Below the pieces are notes generated by a model, which was not told the DNA's origin, made no database searches, and was given only the letters and a program-made list of their open reading frames with translations. The translations under genes and the position numbers were made by a program. Below are positions 36,915-45,656 of a stretch of DNA of 64,000 bases, in pieces; position 1 is the stretch's first letter, and every line of letters starts with the position of its first letter. Source of the stretch: a virus; IMG/VR virus record IMGVR_UViG_3300023115_000010, positions 23,752-87,751 of that record. One strand, given 5' to 3'.

Positions 36915-37679
36915 ATGACCACAGTATTAGTTACAGGCGGATTTGATCCACTACATAGCGGACATATTGAATATTTCAAAGCAGCAAAGCAACTAGGAGA
37001 TAAACTGGTTGTTGGACTCAACAGTGACGAATGGCTTGTTAATAAAAAAGGCAAGCCATTTATGCCACTTGTTGAAAGAGCAAATATCGTTAAGCATCTA
37101 GATATGGTAGACGAGGTTATACTTGTTAAAGACGATGATACCGGAGGTACAACACAAGCCATTGGCTATTTGCTGGCTACAAACAGTGGTAAGTTGATTG
37201 TCGCTAACGGTGGAGATAGAGTTGACGGAGAAATACCTGAACAAAAAATATATGGCGATCACAAAGACGTAGATTTTGTATTTGGTGTTGGCGGAGAAGA
37301 TAAAAAGAACAGTTCGAGTTGGATATTAAAAAACTGGGAAAAGCCTGTAACCAAACGTGCTTGGGGCGAATATAAAATATTAGATCGCAACGGCGAATGG
37401 CAGGTTAAAGAACTTACATTTTATCAAGGAAAGGCACTAAGCGATCAGCGCCACTTCAAACGCAGTGAACATTGGCATGTAGTTGACGGTGTTATAAATA
37501 TGTTCCTTGAAGATAAAATAGGCAGAAGAACTAGCACACTACTAACACCAGGAGACAGTATTGATATTCCTGTTGGCTGGTGGCACAAGGCAGTTAACAT
37601 TGACAACAAAGATGCTAAAGTAGTTGAAGTTTGGATGGGAAAAGAACTAACGGAGAATGATATTGAGCGAAGAGATTGA
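36915..37679 (+). CDS. Sugar nucleotidyltransferase fused to a cupin domain
   Basis: The product has 254 residues from the ATG at 36915, which gives the usual family start MTTVLVTGGFDPLHSGH. An in-frame ATG at 36870 lies upstream of the late core and adds a non-family N-terminus, so it is rejected. Residues 1 to about 125 are a cytidylyltransferase-type domain (HSGH is the HxGH motif), as in the RfaE/HldE C-domain. Residues about 150-245 are a cupin with HFKRSEHWHVVDG and LTPGDSIDIPVGWWHKAVN, like the sugar isomerase part of mannose-6-phosphate isomerase type II proteins. The fusion could activate and isomerise one sugar. Its end overlaps the next start. Confidence 0.8.
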   Translation: MTTVLVTGGFDPLHSGHIEYFKAAKQLGDKLVVGLNSDEWLVNKKGKPFMPLVERANIVKHLDMVDEVILVKDDDTGGTTQAIGYLLATNSGKLIVANGGDRVDGEIPEQKIYGDHKDVDFVFGVGGEDKKNSSSWILKNWEKPVTKRAWGEYKILDRNGEWQVKELTFYQGKALSDQRHFKRSEHWHVVDGVINMFLEDKIGRRTSTLLTPGDSIDIPVGWWHKAVNIDNKDAKVVEVWMGKELTENDIERRD

Positions 37680-38397
37680 ACCACTTAGAATATATGTTGG
37701 ATGGGACAGTAGAGAAGATATTGCATTTCAAGCATGTAAAGCAAGTATTTTGAAACATGCATCTGTGCCTGTAAAAGTAATACCATTAAAACAACATAAC
37801 TTACGCAGAGATGGAATGTATACTCGTGCAGTAGATACACTTGCAAGCACAGAATTTACTTTTACAAGATTCTTAGTTCCTAGACTTGCAAACTTTGAGG
37901 GATGGGCTTTGTTTATCGATTGTGATTTTATTTTCCTAGATGATGTTGCAAAGTTGTTTGCCAAAACAAATGACAAGTTTGCAGTCATGTGTGCGCAACA
38001 CGATTACACTCCAAAAGCTGGCACAAAGATGGATGGAAAAGATCAGCACATTTATCCAAGAAAAAACTGGAGTAGTGCAGTTTTGTTTAACGCAGGCCAT
38101 CCTGACAATAGTATTCTTACACCCGAGTGTGTAAATGATGAACACAAAACTGGTGCATGGTTTCATAGATTTAGTTGGTTAGACGATGACAAGATTGGAG
38201 CAATCAGTCACGAGTGGAACTGGCTAGTTGGCTGGTACAAAGAGCCAGACGATGGTAAACCAAAAGCACTACATTACACAGAAGGTGGTCCTTGGTTTGA
38301 AGATTATCAAGACTGCGAATATGCAAATGAGTATTACAAAGCAGAACGCTTGTATCTCACCAAGGAACTAGAAGATCAAAAAAAAAGGTCAGACTAG
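37663..38397 (+). CDS. GT-A glycosyltransferase
   Basis: The product has 244 residues. RIYVGWDSREDIAFQACKAS, FTFTRFLVPRLANFEGWALF and IDCDFIFLDDV (DxD) mark a GT8-like GT-A glycosyltransferase common in marine phages; SSAVLFNAGHP and ISHEWNWLVGWYK match its acceptor half. Start: GGAG at 37652-37655 is seven nt before TTG 37663 but only one nt before ATG 37657, so the TTG is preferred (MSEEIEPLRIYV). Near its end lies a run of nine A (38378-38386); a -1 slip there would read on without a stop into the gene at 38535. The acceptor is unknown. Confidence 0.8.
   Translation: MSEEIEPLRIYVGWDSREDIAFQACKASILKHASVPVKVIPLKQHNLRRDGMYTRAVDTLASTEFTFTRFLVPRLANFEGWALFIDCDFIFLDDVAKLFAKTNDKFAVMCAQHDYTPKAGTKMDGKDQHIYPRKNWSSAVLFNAGHPDNSILTPECVNDEHKTGAWFHRFSWLDDDKIGAISHEWNWLVGWYKEPDDGKPKALHYTEGGPWFEDYQDCEYANEYYKAERLYLTKELEDQKKRSD
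38378..38386 (+). promoter_or_regulatory. Nine-A run, candidate -1 frameshift site
   Basis: CAAAAAAAAAGG near the end of the glycosyltransferase. In the -1 frame translation continues through 38398-38534 with no stop and joins the next gene. Slip site, sequencing or assembly indel, or chance are all possible. Confidence 0.4.
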
Positions 38398-38534
38398 AGA
38401 AAGAACGTCCTAGGTATATTAATAATACTACTTACTCTGATGTTATAAAAGCAAATCTAAATGCAAGTTTATATGATAAGATTGATCCACAAGAAAAATG
38501 GTTTACAAGTGAAGATAAAATAGAGGTAAAAAAC

Positions 38535-39347
38535 ATGGGTGTAAAAGTTGCAAGCATTATACCTGATCCAGGTGATTTTAACTACGATAAAAAAGGCGAC
38601 ATTTACGATCCGTATTGTAGAGATTTTATTTTAGGTGCTGGCGGAATCATTAGTGATTGGAAAACCGAAGAAAATACCGATAACGACTTAGTTATAAGAG
38701 GCTTAGGAGGCACTAGTCAAAAAGCTCTAAAACAATGTATGTCAATAGGCAGAACATTTTATGCGATAGATACAGGTTATATTCAACCTGGCAAGAAAAA
38801 AGAATATCATCGCATTACAAAAAATGCATTACAAAATCTAGGTCCAATAAAAGATAGATCAATGGACAGATTACGTAAACTAAATTGGAGTTATACAAAA
38901 CCAACAGGGGGTAGTTATATATTGGTTTGTCCTCCTAGTGAAAAGGTAATGAAGTTTTATGGTAGAGATTTAAATCAATGGATGGAAGAAACACTCGACC
39001 AGATTAAAACTTATACAAATATACCCATTAAGGTAAGGCTAAAACCTAGTAGAGAAGACAGAGTTAATAATGATACAATATGGCAAGCATTAGAAGATGC
39101 TGTTTGTTTAGTAACATTTAATAGTATTGCTGCAACAGAGGCATTATTAATGAGCAAACCTGCTATTGCATTAGCACCAAATGCAGCAACAGTTTTATGT
39201 AACACACATATATCCGATGTTAGAAGTTTACATATTCCTACAAAAGGAGAAGTACTAGCATTTGCAAAACATCTTTCCTATTGTCAGTTTACCGCAGCGG
39301 AAATGGTAAGTGGTTATGCATGGAATATAGTAAATGAAAGTAGTTAG
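38535..39347 (+). CDS. Capsule-synthase-like / GT-B-like sugar transferase
   Basis: The product has 270 residues from the ATG at 38535, which has AGAGG eight nt upstream. The frame is open further back to the previous gene, and the extra stretch reads as plausible protein (RPRYINNTTYSDVIK). The body is paralogous to the products of 39334 and 41107: LDQIKTYTNIPIKVRLKPS, AVCLVTFNSIAATEALLMSK, PAIALAPNAATVLCNT and an end with WNIVNE. The pattern (polar strand, Arg-x-(H/K)-P, then a Ser-rich loop and ALxxGxPA) resembles GT-B and capsule polysaccharide (KpsS/KpsC-like) transferases. The substrate is unknown. Confidence 0.65.
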   Translation: MGVKVASIIPDPGDFNYDKKGDIYDPYCRDFILGAGGIISDWKTEENTDNDLVIRGLGGTSQKALKQCMSIGRTFYAIDTGYIQPGKKKEYHRITKNALQNLGPIKDRSMDRLRKLNWSYTKPTGGSYILVCPPSEKVMKFYGRDLNQWMEETLDQIKTYTNIPIKVRLKPSREDRVNNDTIWQALEDAVCLVTFNSIAATEALLMSKPAIALAPNAATVLCNTHISDVRSLHIPTKGEVLAFAKHLSYCQFTAAEMVSGYAWNIVNESS

Positions 39348-40263
39348 TTATTATAATAGTGTTCCAGCTCGAAATAGTAATAAACAAAAAACAGAGCTGC
39401 TTATTAAGTTTGCACAAGGAGTAAATGCCGCAGGAGATCAAGGCATACTGCACACAGGAAATACTATAGAAGATTGCGATGTAGGAGTTATACAAGGATG
39501 GGTATACGACAACATTAGCTCTCCTCATTTAAGATTACGTAAAACTGTAATAGATACACAAATACAAAAACAAAAATTTGTTGCTTGTGCAGATGCAAGT
39601 TTGTTTAACTATAAAGATAAAACAAATCCTTTTGGTTATTTAAGGTATAGTTTTAATGGTGTATTTCCACAAACAGGATTGTACTGCGATGATAATATTA
39701 ATCCAAAACGTTGGAGACAAATAAGCAAGCATCTTGGCATAAAAATAGAAGATACAAAACAACAAGGTAAATGGATTATATTAATGCTTCAGCGTCAAGG
39801 CGGCTGGAGCATGAAAGGATATGACGTCGAACAATGGGCACTAGATACAATAAGCAAGATTAGACAACACAGCGATAGACCTATTTTAGTTAGACCACAT
39901 CCTGGAGATAAAAAAGCACCAATATATCTAAACGTAAACAAAACTAGACTTAAAAATCTACCTAATGTCAAAATAAGTTTACAAGGAAAATCTTTAGAAG
40001 AAGAACTTTCAAAAGCATGGGCAGTTGTAAATCATAATAGCAGCGCAGCAGTTGGACCTATTATACAAGGTTATCATTCGTTTGTAACAGATCCTGAAAG
40101 CAGCCAAAATAGAGAAGTAAGTAATACTGATTTTAGATTGATTGAAAATCCAAACTTGTATGATAGAGAACGTTGGTTACAACGTATTAGTATGTTCCAT
40201 TGGAACTTCGAGGAACTTGCAAACGGCTCTTGCTGGAAACATATGAGAAACTATTGCCAATAG
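39334..40263 (+). CDS. Capsule-synthase-like / GT-B-like sugar transferase, paralogue
   Basis: The product has 309 residues. It shares with the genes at 38535 and 41107 the core WIILMLQRQGGWSMKGYDVE, ISKIRQHSDRPILVRPHPGD, AWAVVNHNSSAAVGPIIQGY and a C-terminal WLQRISMFHWNFEELANG. The N-terminal part (VVSYYNSVPARNSNKQKTEL, IQGWVYDNISSPHLRLRKTV) is its own. RPHP and the Ser-rich NHNSSAA loop match capsule polysaccharide synthase-type transferases. It overlaps the end of 38535 by 14 bp and the end of the convergent gene 40251-41072 by 13 bp. Confidence 0.65.
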   Translation: MKVVSYYNSVPARNSNKQKTELLIKFAQGVNAAGDQGILHTGNTIEDCDVGVIQGWVYDNISSPHLRLRKTVIDTQIQKQKFVACADASLFNYKDKTNPFGYLRYSFNGVFPQTGLYCDDNINPKRWRQISKHLGIKIEDTKQQGKWIILMLQRQGGWSMKGYDVEQWALDTISKIRQHSDRPILVRPHPGDKKAPIYLNVNKTRLKNLPNVKISLQGKSLEEELSKAWAVVNHNSSAAVGPIIQGYHSFVTDPESSQNREVSNTDFRLIENPNLYDRERWLQRISMFHWNFEELANGSCWKHMRNYCQ

Positions 40264-41072
40264 GCTTCTTTGCGTTTTACAATAAGATCTTTTGGTTTAT
40301 TACTCTTGCCTATTTCTTTTCTATCGCCTTTTAAGTGATCAATGTATTTTCCTAAATCACTATTAATGATAGGGTGTCCTTCGCCGTTTATCAAGTTTCC
40401 ACTTATATTATTAATCAGTTCATTTGGATATTTGTTTTTAATCTTTTTTAAAACTTCATCAAAAACATAACTGTCATGCCATTCTTCCATTCTGAATATT
40501 CCATATTCAGCATGTTCGTATACATGTTCAAACTCTTTTAAAAACTCTTTTCCAACTTTTGTTTTTAAGTTGATACCATAGAAACCGCATTCTGGCCATT
40601 TTTTACCCCTGCCCATATAAGCAAGCCAAGTTTTTTCAGGTAAGAAATATTTAAAGTTTTCATATGACCAAGCTGAGTGTACAAATGTATCTGCATCCAT
40701 CCACACAATCCAATCTGTATCACAGCGTTCGGCAGCATCAAATACTGCATATACTTTATTAGCAAATCTTATAGCATCCCATTTAAACTCTTTGTGCCAA
40801 TCTCTTGGACGACGAGCTTTGATTTCTGGAGGACATTTGCCGTTTGCTTTTGGCACATCTTTCCAACGCTGTTTAAATGCTAAAAGTTTTGGTAAACTAG
40901 TTTTTTGGTCTAATATGGTAATACGAGAATCATTACTCCCAGGAACACAATCTTCCGCATACAACAGTAGTTTAATATTTTTATCTATGTTTTGGCTAAA
41001 ACTGTCAACAAATCTTTGTCCATATAAATCTAAAACCGGTTTATGAAATGTTGATACTACTGTAATTGACAT
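40251..41072 (-). CDS. GT-A glycosyltransferase, minus strand
   Basis: The product has 273 residues. ITVVSTFHKPVLDLYGQRFV starts a GT-A fold; FDAAERCDTDWIVWMDADTF carries the DxD, and PECGFYGINLKTKVGKEFL and RMEEWHDSYVFDEVLKK follow. It resembles the product of 45984 (VTTMNQDYYDLCGKRMMDTF and WIDSDIIFH), so the two are probably paralogues. It is a single minus-strand gene inserted in a plus-strand operon, with its own late-type promoter core and an AAGGA ribosome site. Convergent overlap at its 3' end. Confidence 0.82.
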   Translation of the reverse strand: MSITVVSTFHKPVLDLYGQRFVDSFSQNIDKNIKLLLYAEDCVPGSNDSRITILDQKTSLPKLLAFKQRWKDVPKANGKCPPEIKARRPRDWHKEFKWDAIRFANKVYAVFDAAERCDTDWIVWMDADTFVHSAWSYENFKYFLPEKTWLAYMGRGKKWPECGFYGINLKTKVGKEFLKEFEHVYEHAEYGIFRMEEWHDSYVFDEVLKKIKNKYPNELINNISGNLINGEGHPIINSDLGKYIDHLKGDRKEIGKSNKPKDLIVKRKEAYWQ

Positions 41073-41100
41073 TGACGTTCCTTTTAAAATATGTTATTAT
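41072..41100 (+). promoter_or_regulatory. Sigma70-like promoter placing the ATG of 41107 at +1
   Basis: TTGACG at 41072-41077, 17 nt, TATTAT at 41095-41100, then six nt to the ATG at 41107. A leaderless mRNA is predicted. Confidence 0.65.
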
Positions 41101-41104
41101 TTAC
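41096..41104 (-). promoter_or_regulatory. Minus-strand late promoter core for the gene 40251-41072
   Basis: On the minus strand GTAAATAAT, followed by a leader of about 20 nt with AAGGA before the ATG at 41072. It shares the 34-bp spacer with the opposite sigma70-like promoter. Confidence 0.55.
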
Positions 41105-41106
41105 TC

Positions 41107-41961
41107 ATGAAGTTTAGATTGTGGAGAGAATACGGTGCTTTAAATAGCAAGCCTATATTTGATGCATTTGAAAAAAGTCTTTTAAACAAAGGATTTACAT
41201 CTATTAAAGGTGGAATAGAAGATGCTGATGTACATGTAATATGGAGTGTGTTATTTCACGGACGTATGTTAAGAAACAAAGAAGTATGGGATGCATGTCA
41301 AAAACACGATAAGCCTGTGATTGTTTTAGAAGTAGGTGGCATAAAACGTGGCACAACTTGGAAGGTAGGATTAAATGGAATTAATCGTGATGCTTATTTC
41401 GGTCCTACTGGTATGGATAATAGTAGAGCTGAAAGTCAGGGGTTATTTTTAAGACCCTGGCGTAAACAAGGCGAATACTTACTAATCTGCGGACAACACG
41501 AAAAGAGTCTTCAGTGGAGAGACATGCCTCGAATGAGCAAATGGGTAATGGATACAATATGGGCACTCCAAACTGTTTCTGATTTGCCTATTATATTTCG
41601 TCCGCACCCTCGTTGCAGATTAGAAGCAATAGAACATCAATATAAAAATGTTATCAGACAAGAACCTAGACATATTGACAATACATATGATGATTTCGAT
41701 TTGAACTTTGAAAGAATACACGCTACTGTAAGTTATAGCAGTAACCCTGGTATACATAGCGTAATAAATGGAGTTCCTGCTCTTGTAGGACCAAGCAGTC
41801 TTGCATATCCAGTTGCTATGAATAATGTAAGACAGTTACAAAATATTCCTTATCCTGATAGACAACAATGGTTAAATGATTATGCTTGGACAGAGTATAC
41901 GGTTGAAGAAATATCAGCAGGATTACCTTTAGATAGACTTTTAGGACAAATAAATGTTTGA
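41107..41961 (+). CDS. Capsule-synthase-like / GT-B-like sugar transferase, third paralogue
   Basis: The product has 284 residues. The core IWALQTVSDLPIIFRPHPRC, ATVSYSSNPGIHSVINGVPA and LVGPSSLAYPVAMNNVRQ lines up with the genes at 38535 and 39334, as does the end (YPDRQQWLNDYAWTEYTVEE). The N-terminal half (DVHVIWSVLFHGRMLRNKEV, DKPVIVLEVGGIKRGTTWKV) is Rossmann-like. Such proteins are typical of phage-borne surface-polysaccharide clusters. It has its own sigma70-like promoter with the ATG at about +1, unlike its coupled neighbours, and it overlaps the next gene by 8 bp. Confidence 0.65.
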   Translation: MKFRLWREYGALNSKPIFDAFEKSLLNKGFTSIKGGIEDADVHVIWSVLFHGRMLRNKEVWDACQKHDKPVIVLEVGGIKRGTTWKVGLNGINRDAYFGPTGMDNSRAESQGLFLRPWRKQGEYLLICGQHEKSLQWRDMPRMSKWVMDTIWALQTVSDLPIIFRPHPRCRLEAIEHQYKNVIRQEPRHIDNTYDDFDLNFERIHATVSYSSNPGIHSVINGVPALVGPSSLAYPVAMNNVRQLQNIPYPDRQQWLNDYAWTEYTVEEISAGLPLDRLLGQINV

Positions 41962-43144
41962 ATATATAGAACAATATCTCACTCACTATGTAAGAGACAT
42001 TGGTGTTGAAGATAAAAACAAGCAAATATTAGAAAGCATAGAACGCCAATGTGCAAAAGGAACAGCACTTACAGATAGGCAATACAACTTGTGCAAAACC
42101 ATTCTGTCTAGTGTGTTTCCAGAAATGCCTACTGATATTTTATCCAAACAACCTTTGCGTACTATTGATCGTTCTAAATATATTAAAATAGTAGATACAG
42201 AAGATGTATATTCTAATATGGTATACGAATCTTCAAAATCTGACTGGAAATGGATTAAAGTAAGATTTCCTTTTAGCAAAAAAGATATAATGAAGATAAA
42301 CAGCATACAGTTCAAGCATAAAGAATATGTGCATAGAAAAGGATCGCATGAGCATTTTTATAGACTAAATGAAGATATGATTTTTCAAGTTATAAAACTG
42401 TTCAAAGACACATCGTTTGAAATAGATCAAGAACTATTAGATTATTACAACCAAATCTGTTATGTACTGTCAAACGAATTTGAGTACAAAACCTGCTATA
42501 ATAATCAACTTTTTTCAAATATCAAAGACGATAGTAAAAGTTTGATCGAAAAAGAACTTGGAAAAGAGTACACAGGATTACATTTACTAGATAGGAAAAG
42601 AAGATACGGATTAGACTTTGTAGAGTATAATATTAGTTCATCATTGCCTGCTGTTATTGCATCAAGAGAAGATATTAAATGTCTAGTAAAACCAAGTCAG
42701 TATACGATTCAAAATCTAGCAGAATCTATATTACATCTTAATAGATTTCCTATACTAGTTTTAATAGACGATAACGAAGAATACAATCAAGTATATAATG
42801 TATATAATGCATTTAAATACTTTATAAGTGATGAAAAACAAAGTGTTTTGTTTAGAACTGATAACAAAGACGATTCTGAAAATATTAATACCTTTGTAAA
42901 AGACAATAGATTAAACAACTGGGTTGACAACACCACTGAAATAGTGTATATTAAAAAGAATAAACTACCAAAGTTATTATTGAGAACAAAGTGGATGCCA
43001 ATGTGTGTGTTAAGTTTGAGTAGTATACCAACAACTAAACATGTAAAAAAGTATATAGTAAATAGTGATCTATTTATATATTATGACGAAGAGATTCCAC
43101 TAACTGAAAGATATGCTAGATGGCAACATGTAAACTTATCATAG
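41954..43144 (+). CDS. Protein of unknown function upstream of uvsW
   Basis: The product has 396 residues. I do not recognise it. The first 80 residues are helical with LTDRQYNLCKTILSSVFP; the middle has WKWIKVRFPFSKKDIMKINS and HEHFYRLNEDMIFQVIKLF; a late region (HLNRFPILVLIDDNEEYNQV, KLPKLLLRTKWMPMCVLSLS) looks like Rossmann-type strands without Walker motifs. It overlaps uvsW by 25 bp, so it is translated with it; a helicase-like degenerate or accessory role for UvsW is one possibility (inference). Confidence 0.6.
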   Translation: MFEYIEQYLTHYVRDIGVEDKNKQILESIERQCAKGTALTDRQYNLCKTILSSVFPEMPTDILSKQPLRTIDRSKYIKIVDTEDVYSNMVYESSKSDWKWIKVRFPFSKKDIMKINSIQFKHKEYVHRKGSHEHFYRLNEDMIFQVIKLFKDTSFEIDQELLDYYNQICYVLSNEFEYKTCYNNQLFSNIKDDSKSLIEKELGKEYTGLHLLDRKRRYGLDFVEYNISSSLPAVIASREDIKCLVKPSQYTIQNLAESILHLNRFPILVLIDDNEEYNQVYNVYNAFKYFISDEKQSVLFRTDNKDDSENINTFVKDNRLNNWVDNTTEIVYIKKNKLPKLLLRTKWMPMCVLSLSSIPTTKHVKKYIVNSDLFIYYDEEIPLTERYARWQHVNLS

Positions 43145-44583
43145 AAGATGAAGTAAACATCAAACTAGAAGGATTAGATGTAGATGTACGGCGAAAGTTA
43201 TCAAATGCTCTCAAGTTTGATGTGCCATACGCACGATATATGCCACAGTATAAACTTGGCAGGTGGGACGGCAAAGTTGCTTTTTTTGGTATTGGCGGTA
43301 CTGGCTATGTTAATCACTTGGATATTGTTACTGAAGTACTTGCTAAAAACAATGTTCAAATAGTTGATATTGAAGACAGACGTCATCCAATCGACTTGAG
43401 CTTTGCACCAGTAACAGAACGCTATTGGGCTGACCAAGGTGTATGCTGGCCTAAAGGACATCCTGCAGAAGGTGAAGAAATCATTCTGCGTGACTATCAA
43501 GTCGAAGCAATCAACAACTTTGCAAACAATCCACAAAGCCTGCAACAGATTGCAACAGGTGCAGGTAAAACTATTACAACTGCTACACTGTCACACATGA
43601 GTGAAAAGTACGGTCGTAGTCTTGTTATTGTTCCTAACAAAAGTCTAGTTGAACAAACTGAAGAAGACTATATTAACTGTGGACTAGATGTAGGTGTGTA
43701 TTTTGGCGATAGAAAGATGTTAAACAAAACACATACTATTTGTACATGGCAAAGTTTAAACATTTTAGACAAAAGACACAAGGATGGCGAAGCAGTTTTA
43801 AGTCTTGCAGAGTTTTTAGAAGGTGTAAGCACAGTTATTGTGGACGAAGTACACCAAGCAAAAGCAGAAGTTCTTAAAAACTTGTTAACACGTAACTTGC
43901 GTAATGCTCCGATACGTTGGGGACTAACAGGCACTGTACCTAAAGAAAAGTTTGAGTTTGAAAGTATACACGCAAGTTTAGGTCCAGTCATTGGCGAGAT
44001 TACTGCAAAAGAACTACAAGACAAAGGAGTGCTTTCAGCATGTCATGTTAATATTGTGCAACTTATTGACACAGTAGCACATACAAACTATCAAGAAGAA
44101 TTAAAATATTTAACAACAAATCAAGCAAGAATCGAATATATAGGCAAACTATTAAACAGTGTAAAACAATCAGGCAATACTCTAATACTTGTAGATAGGA
44201 TTAGTGCAGGCGAGATGCTACAAGAACTTATACCAGGATCAACATTCGTAAAAGGCGATGTAAAACTAAAGGATAGAAAAGATGCGTATGACGAAATCAA
44301 CACGGCAGATAATCAAGTGGTTATTGCCACTTATGGTGTCGCTGCTGTTGGTATTAATATCCCTCGTATTTTTAACCTTGTACTTATTGAACCTGGAAAA
44401 AGTTTTGTTAGAGTTATTCAATCTATAGGTAGAGGCGTTAGAAAGGCAAAGGACAAAGACTTCGTGCAAATATGGGATCTTACAAGCACTTGTAAGTTTG
44501 CGAAGCGGCACCTTACTCAACGTAAAAAGTTTTACAAAGAGGCGCAGTATCCATTTACAATAGAAAAAGTAGATTGGAAATAA
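43120..44583 (+). CDS. uvsW: SF2 helicase UvsW
   Basis: The product has 487 residues, near T4 UvsW (503). An N-terminal domain (residues 1-110, with YMPQYKLGRWDGKVAFF) precedes the helicase core: RDYQVEAINNF (Q-like motif), QIATGAGKT (motif I), VIVDEVHQAKAE (motif II, DEVH), WGLTGTVPK (motif III), NTLILVDRISAGEMLQELI (motif IV), VIATYGVAAVGINIPRI (motif V) and QSIGRGVRKAKDKD (motif VI). UvsW unwinds R-loops and branched DNA and helps switch from origin to recombination-dependent replication. The next gene starts at the following base. Confidence 0.95.
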   Translation: MATCKLIIEDEVNIKLEGLDVDVRRKLSNALKFDVPYARYMPQYKLGRWDGKVAFFGIGGTGYVNHLDIVTEVLAKNNVQIVDIEDRRHPIDLSFAPVTERYWADQGVCWPKGHPAEGEEIILRDYQVEAINNFANNPQSLQQIATGAGKTITTATLSHMSEKYGRSLVIVPNKSLVEQTEEDYINCGLDVGVYFGDRKMLNKTHTICTWQSLNILDKRHKDGEAVLSLAEFLEGVSTVIVDEVHQAKAEVLKNLLTRNLRNAPIRWGLTGTVPKEKFEFESIHASLGPVIGEITAKELQDKGVLSACHVNIVQLIDTVAHTNYQEELKYLTTNQARIEYIGKLLNSVKQSGNTLILVDRISAGEMLQELIPGSTFVKGDVKLKDRKDAYDEINTADNQVVIATYGVAAVGINIPRIFNLVLIEPGKSFVRVIQSIGRGVRKAKDKDFVQIWDLTSTCKFAKRHLTQRKKFYKEAQYPFTIEKVDWK

Positions 44584-45090
44584 ATGAGAATATTAACACT
44601 TGAAAACACATCGTTTTCTTTGAATAAAATACCCGAAACAATAGACGACGAAATAAGATTTTCTATATTAGATAACAGTAATCCTAAAGAACCAGATTTC
44701 TTTTTTAATCCTTTAATCTTTTTAGAGTCCTTTAACTCGCCTGCTGTAGTTTTAGAAATAAACGGTAATGAAATAACAATGCCGTTAGATTGGTGTTTAG
44801 CTGTTGGATGTAGTCAAGCAGGTAGTGATTTAGAAGTTTTACCTTTAACTAGTTTAAACGAAAGAGGATTTGAAGCGTTTTTATTTAATCCCTTAACTAG
44901 TACCCATCCTAAGTTTGGCACAGTTGAAATAACAAACTTTTACAACGATGTAAAATGGTTTTTTCCTAAAATGCGAAATGGACATTTACTAAGTATTCCT
45001 ATAGAAGAAAAAGAAAATAGTTTGTGTGCATTTTTTGTGAAAGATGTAAATAGACAAAGCGAAATAATTGATTTTGGAAAGCTACTATGA
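44584..45090 (+). CDS. Conserved T4-like phage protein, unknown function
   Basis: The product has 168 residues. FNPLIFLESFNSPAVVLEIN, MPLDWCLAVGCSQAGSDLEV, PLTSLNERGFEAFLFNPLTS and VKWFFPKMRNGHLLSIPI are segments I associate with a protein conserved in marine T4-like phages. Its role is unknown. It is beta-rich and acidic and begins directly after the uvsW stop codon, then overlaps the next ATG, so it is translated in one unit with uvsW. Confidence 0.65.
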   Translation: MRILTLENTSFSLNKIPETIDDEIRFSILDNSNPKEPDFFFNPLIFLESFNSPAVVLEINGNEITMPLDWCLAVGCSQAGSDLEVLPLTSLNERGFEAFLFNPLTSTHPKFGTVEITNFYNDVKWFFPKMRNGHLLSIPIEEKENSLCAFFVKDVNRQSEIIDFGKLL

Positions 45091-45656
45091 ATAACCTATA
45101 CAGATATTTAAAATTACCGTTTGAAATAAAACGACCTGATGCACTACTAGAAGTAACGTATTCACATCCTTTTAATGAAGAAAATATCACAGAAAAGTAT
45201 GGATATTTCGATGAACAAATGGAGGAGTTTGTCGCAATGTGCGGTGCTGGATTAGACGAGGTTGAAGCATTTTATACATCGCCAGGTCAAAGTATTCCTA
45301 TTCATCACGACGGTGATAGATTATGTAAAATCAACATTAGCTACGGAGTTGACGGTGGTGTTATTAGATGGTATGATGCAACTAAAAGTTTTAAAGAACA
45401 GCCTCATATTTCAGACGATCAGCGTATGTATGATGGTTTAGTTGAGTACGCAAATATTGAAGATTGTGTAAAAATTGGAGAGGCAAATACTAATAAACCT
45501 ACACTAGTAAACACTGGTGTTTGGCACGATACATACAATCCAGAAGATGCTCCAGGTAGATGGACAATATGTTTTAAACCACAAATAGGTAATAAGCCTA
45601 TTAGTTGGGAAACAGGCTTAAGATTGTTTGCTGATTTTTTTGAAGGAGAAGAATAA
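45087..45656 (+). CDS. Probable 2-oxoglutarate/Fe(II) oxygenase
   Basis: The product has 189 residues. SIPIHHDGDRLCKINISYG carries the HxD pair, VNTGVWHDTYNPEDAPGRW holds the distal His and the 2OG-binding Arg (RWTICF), in the order of the aspartyl/prolyl-hydroxylase-like double-stranded beta-helix enzymes. Such proteins are common in marine T4-like phages; targets are unknown (protein side chain, nucleic acid or sugar). It overlaps its neighbours at both ends, with a cupin gene directly after it. Confidence 0.7.
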   Translation: MNNLYRYLKLPFEIKRPDALLEVTYSHPFNEENITEKYGYFDEQMEEFVAMCGAGLDEVEAFYTSPGQSIPIHHDGDRLCKINISYGVDGGVIRWYDATKSFKEQPHISDDQRMYDGLVEYANIEDCVKIGEANTNKPTLVNTGVWHDTYNPEDAPGRWTICFKPQIGNKPISWETGLRLFADFFEGEE

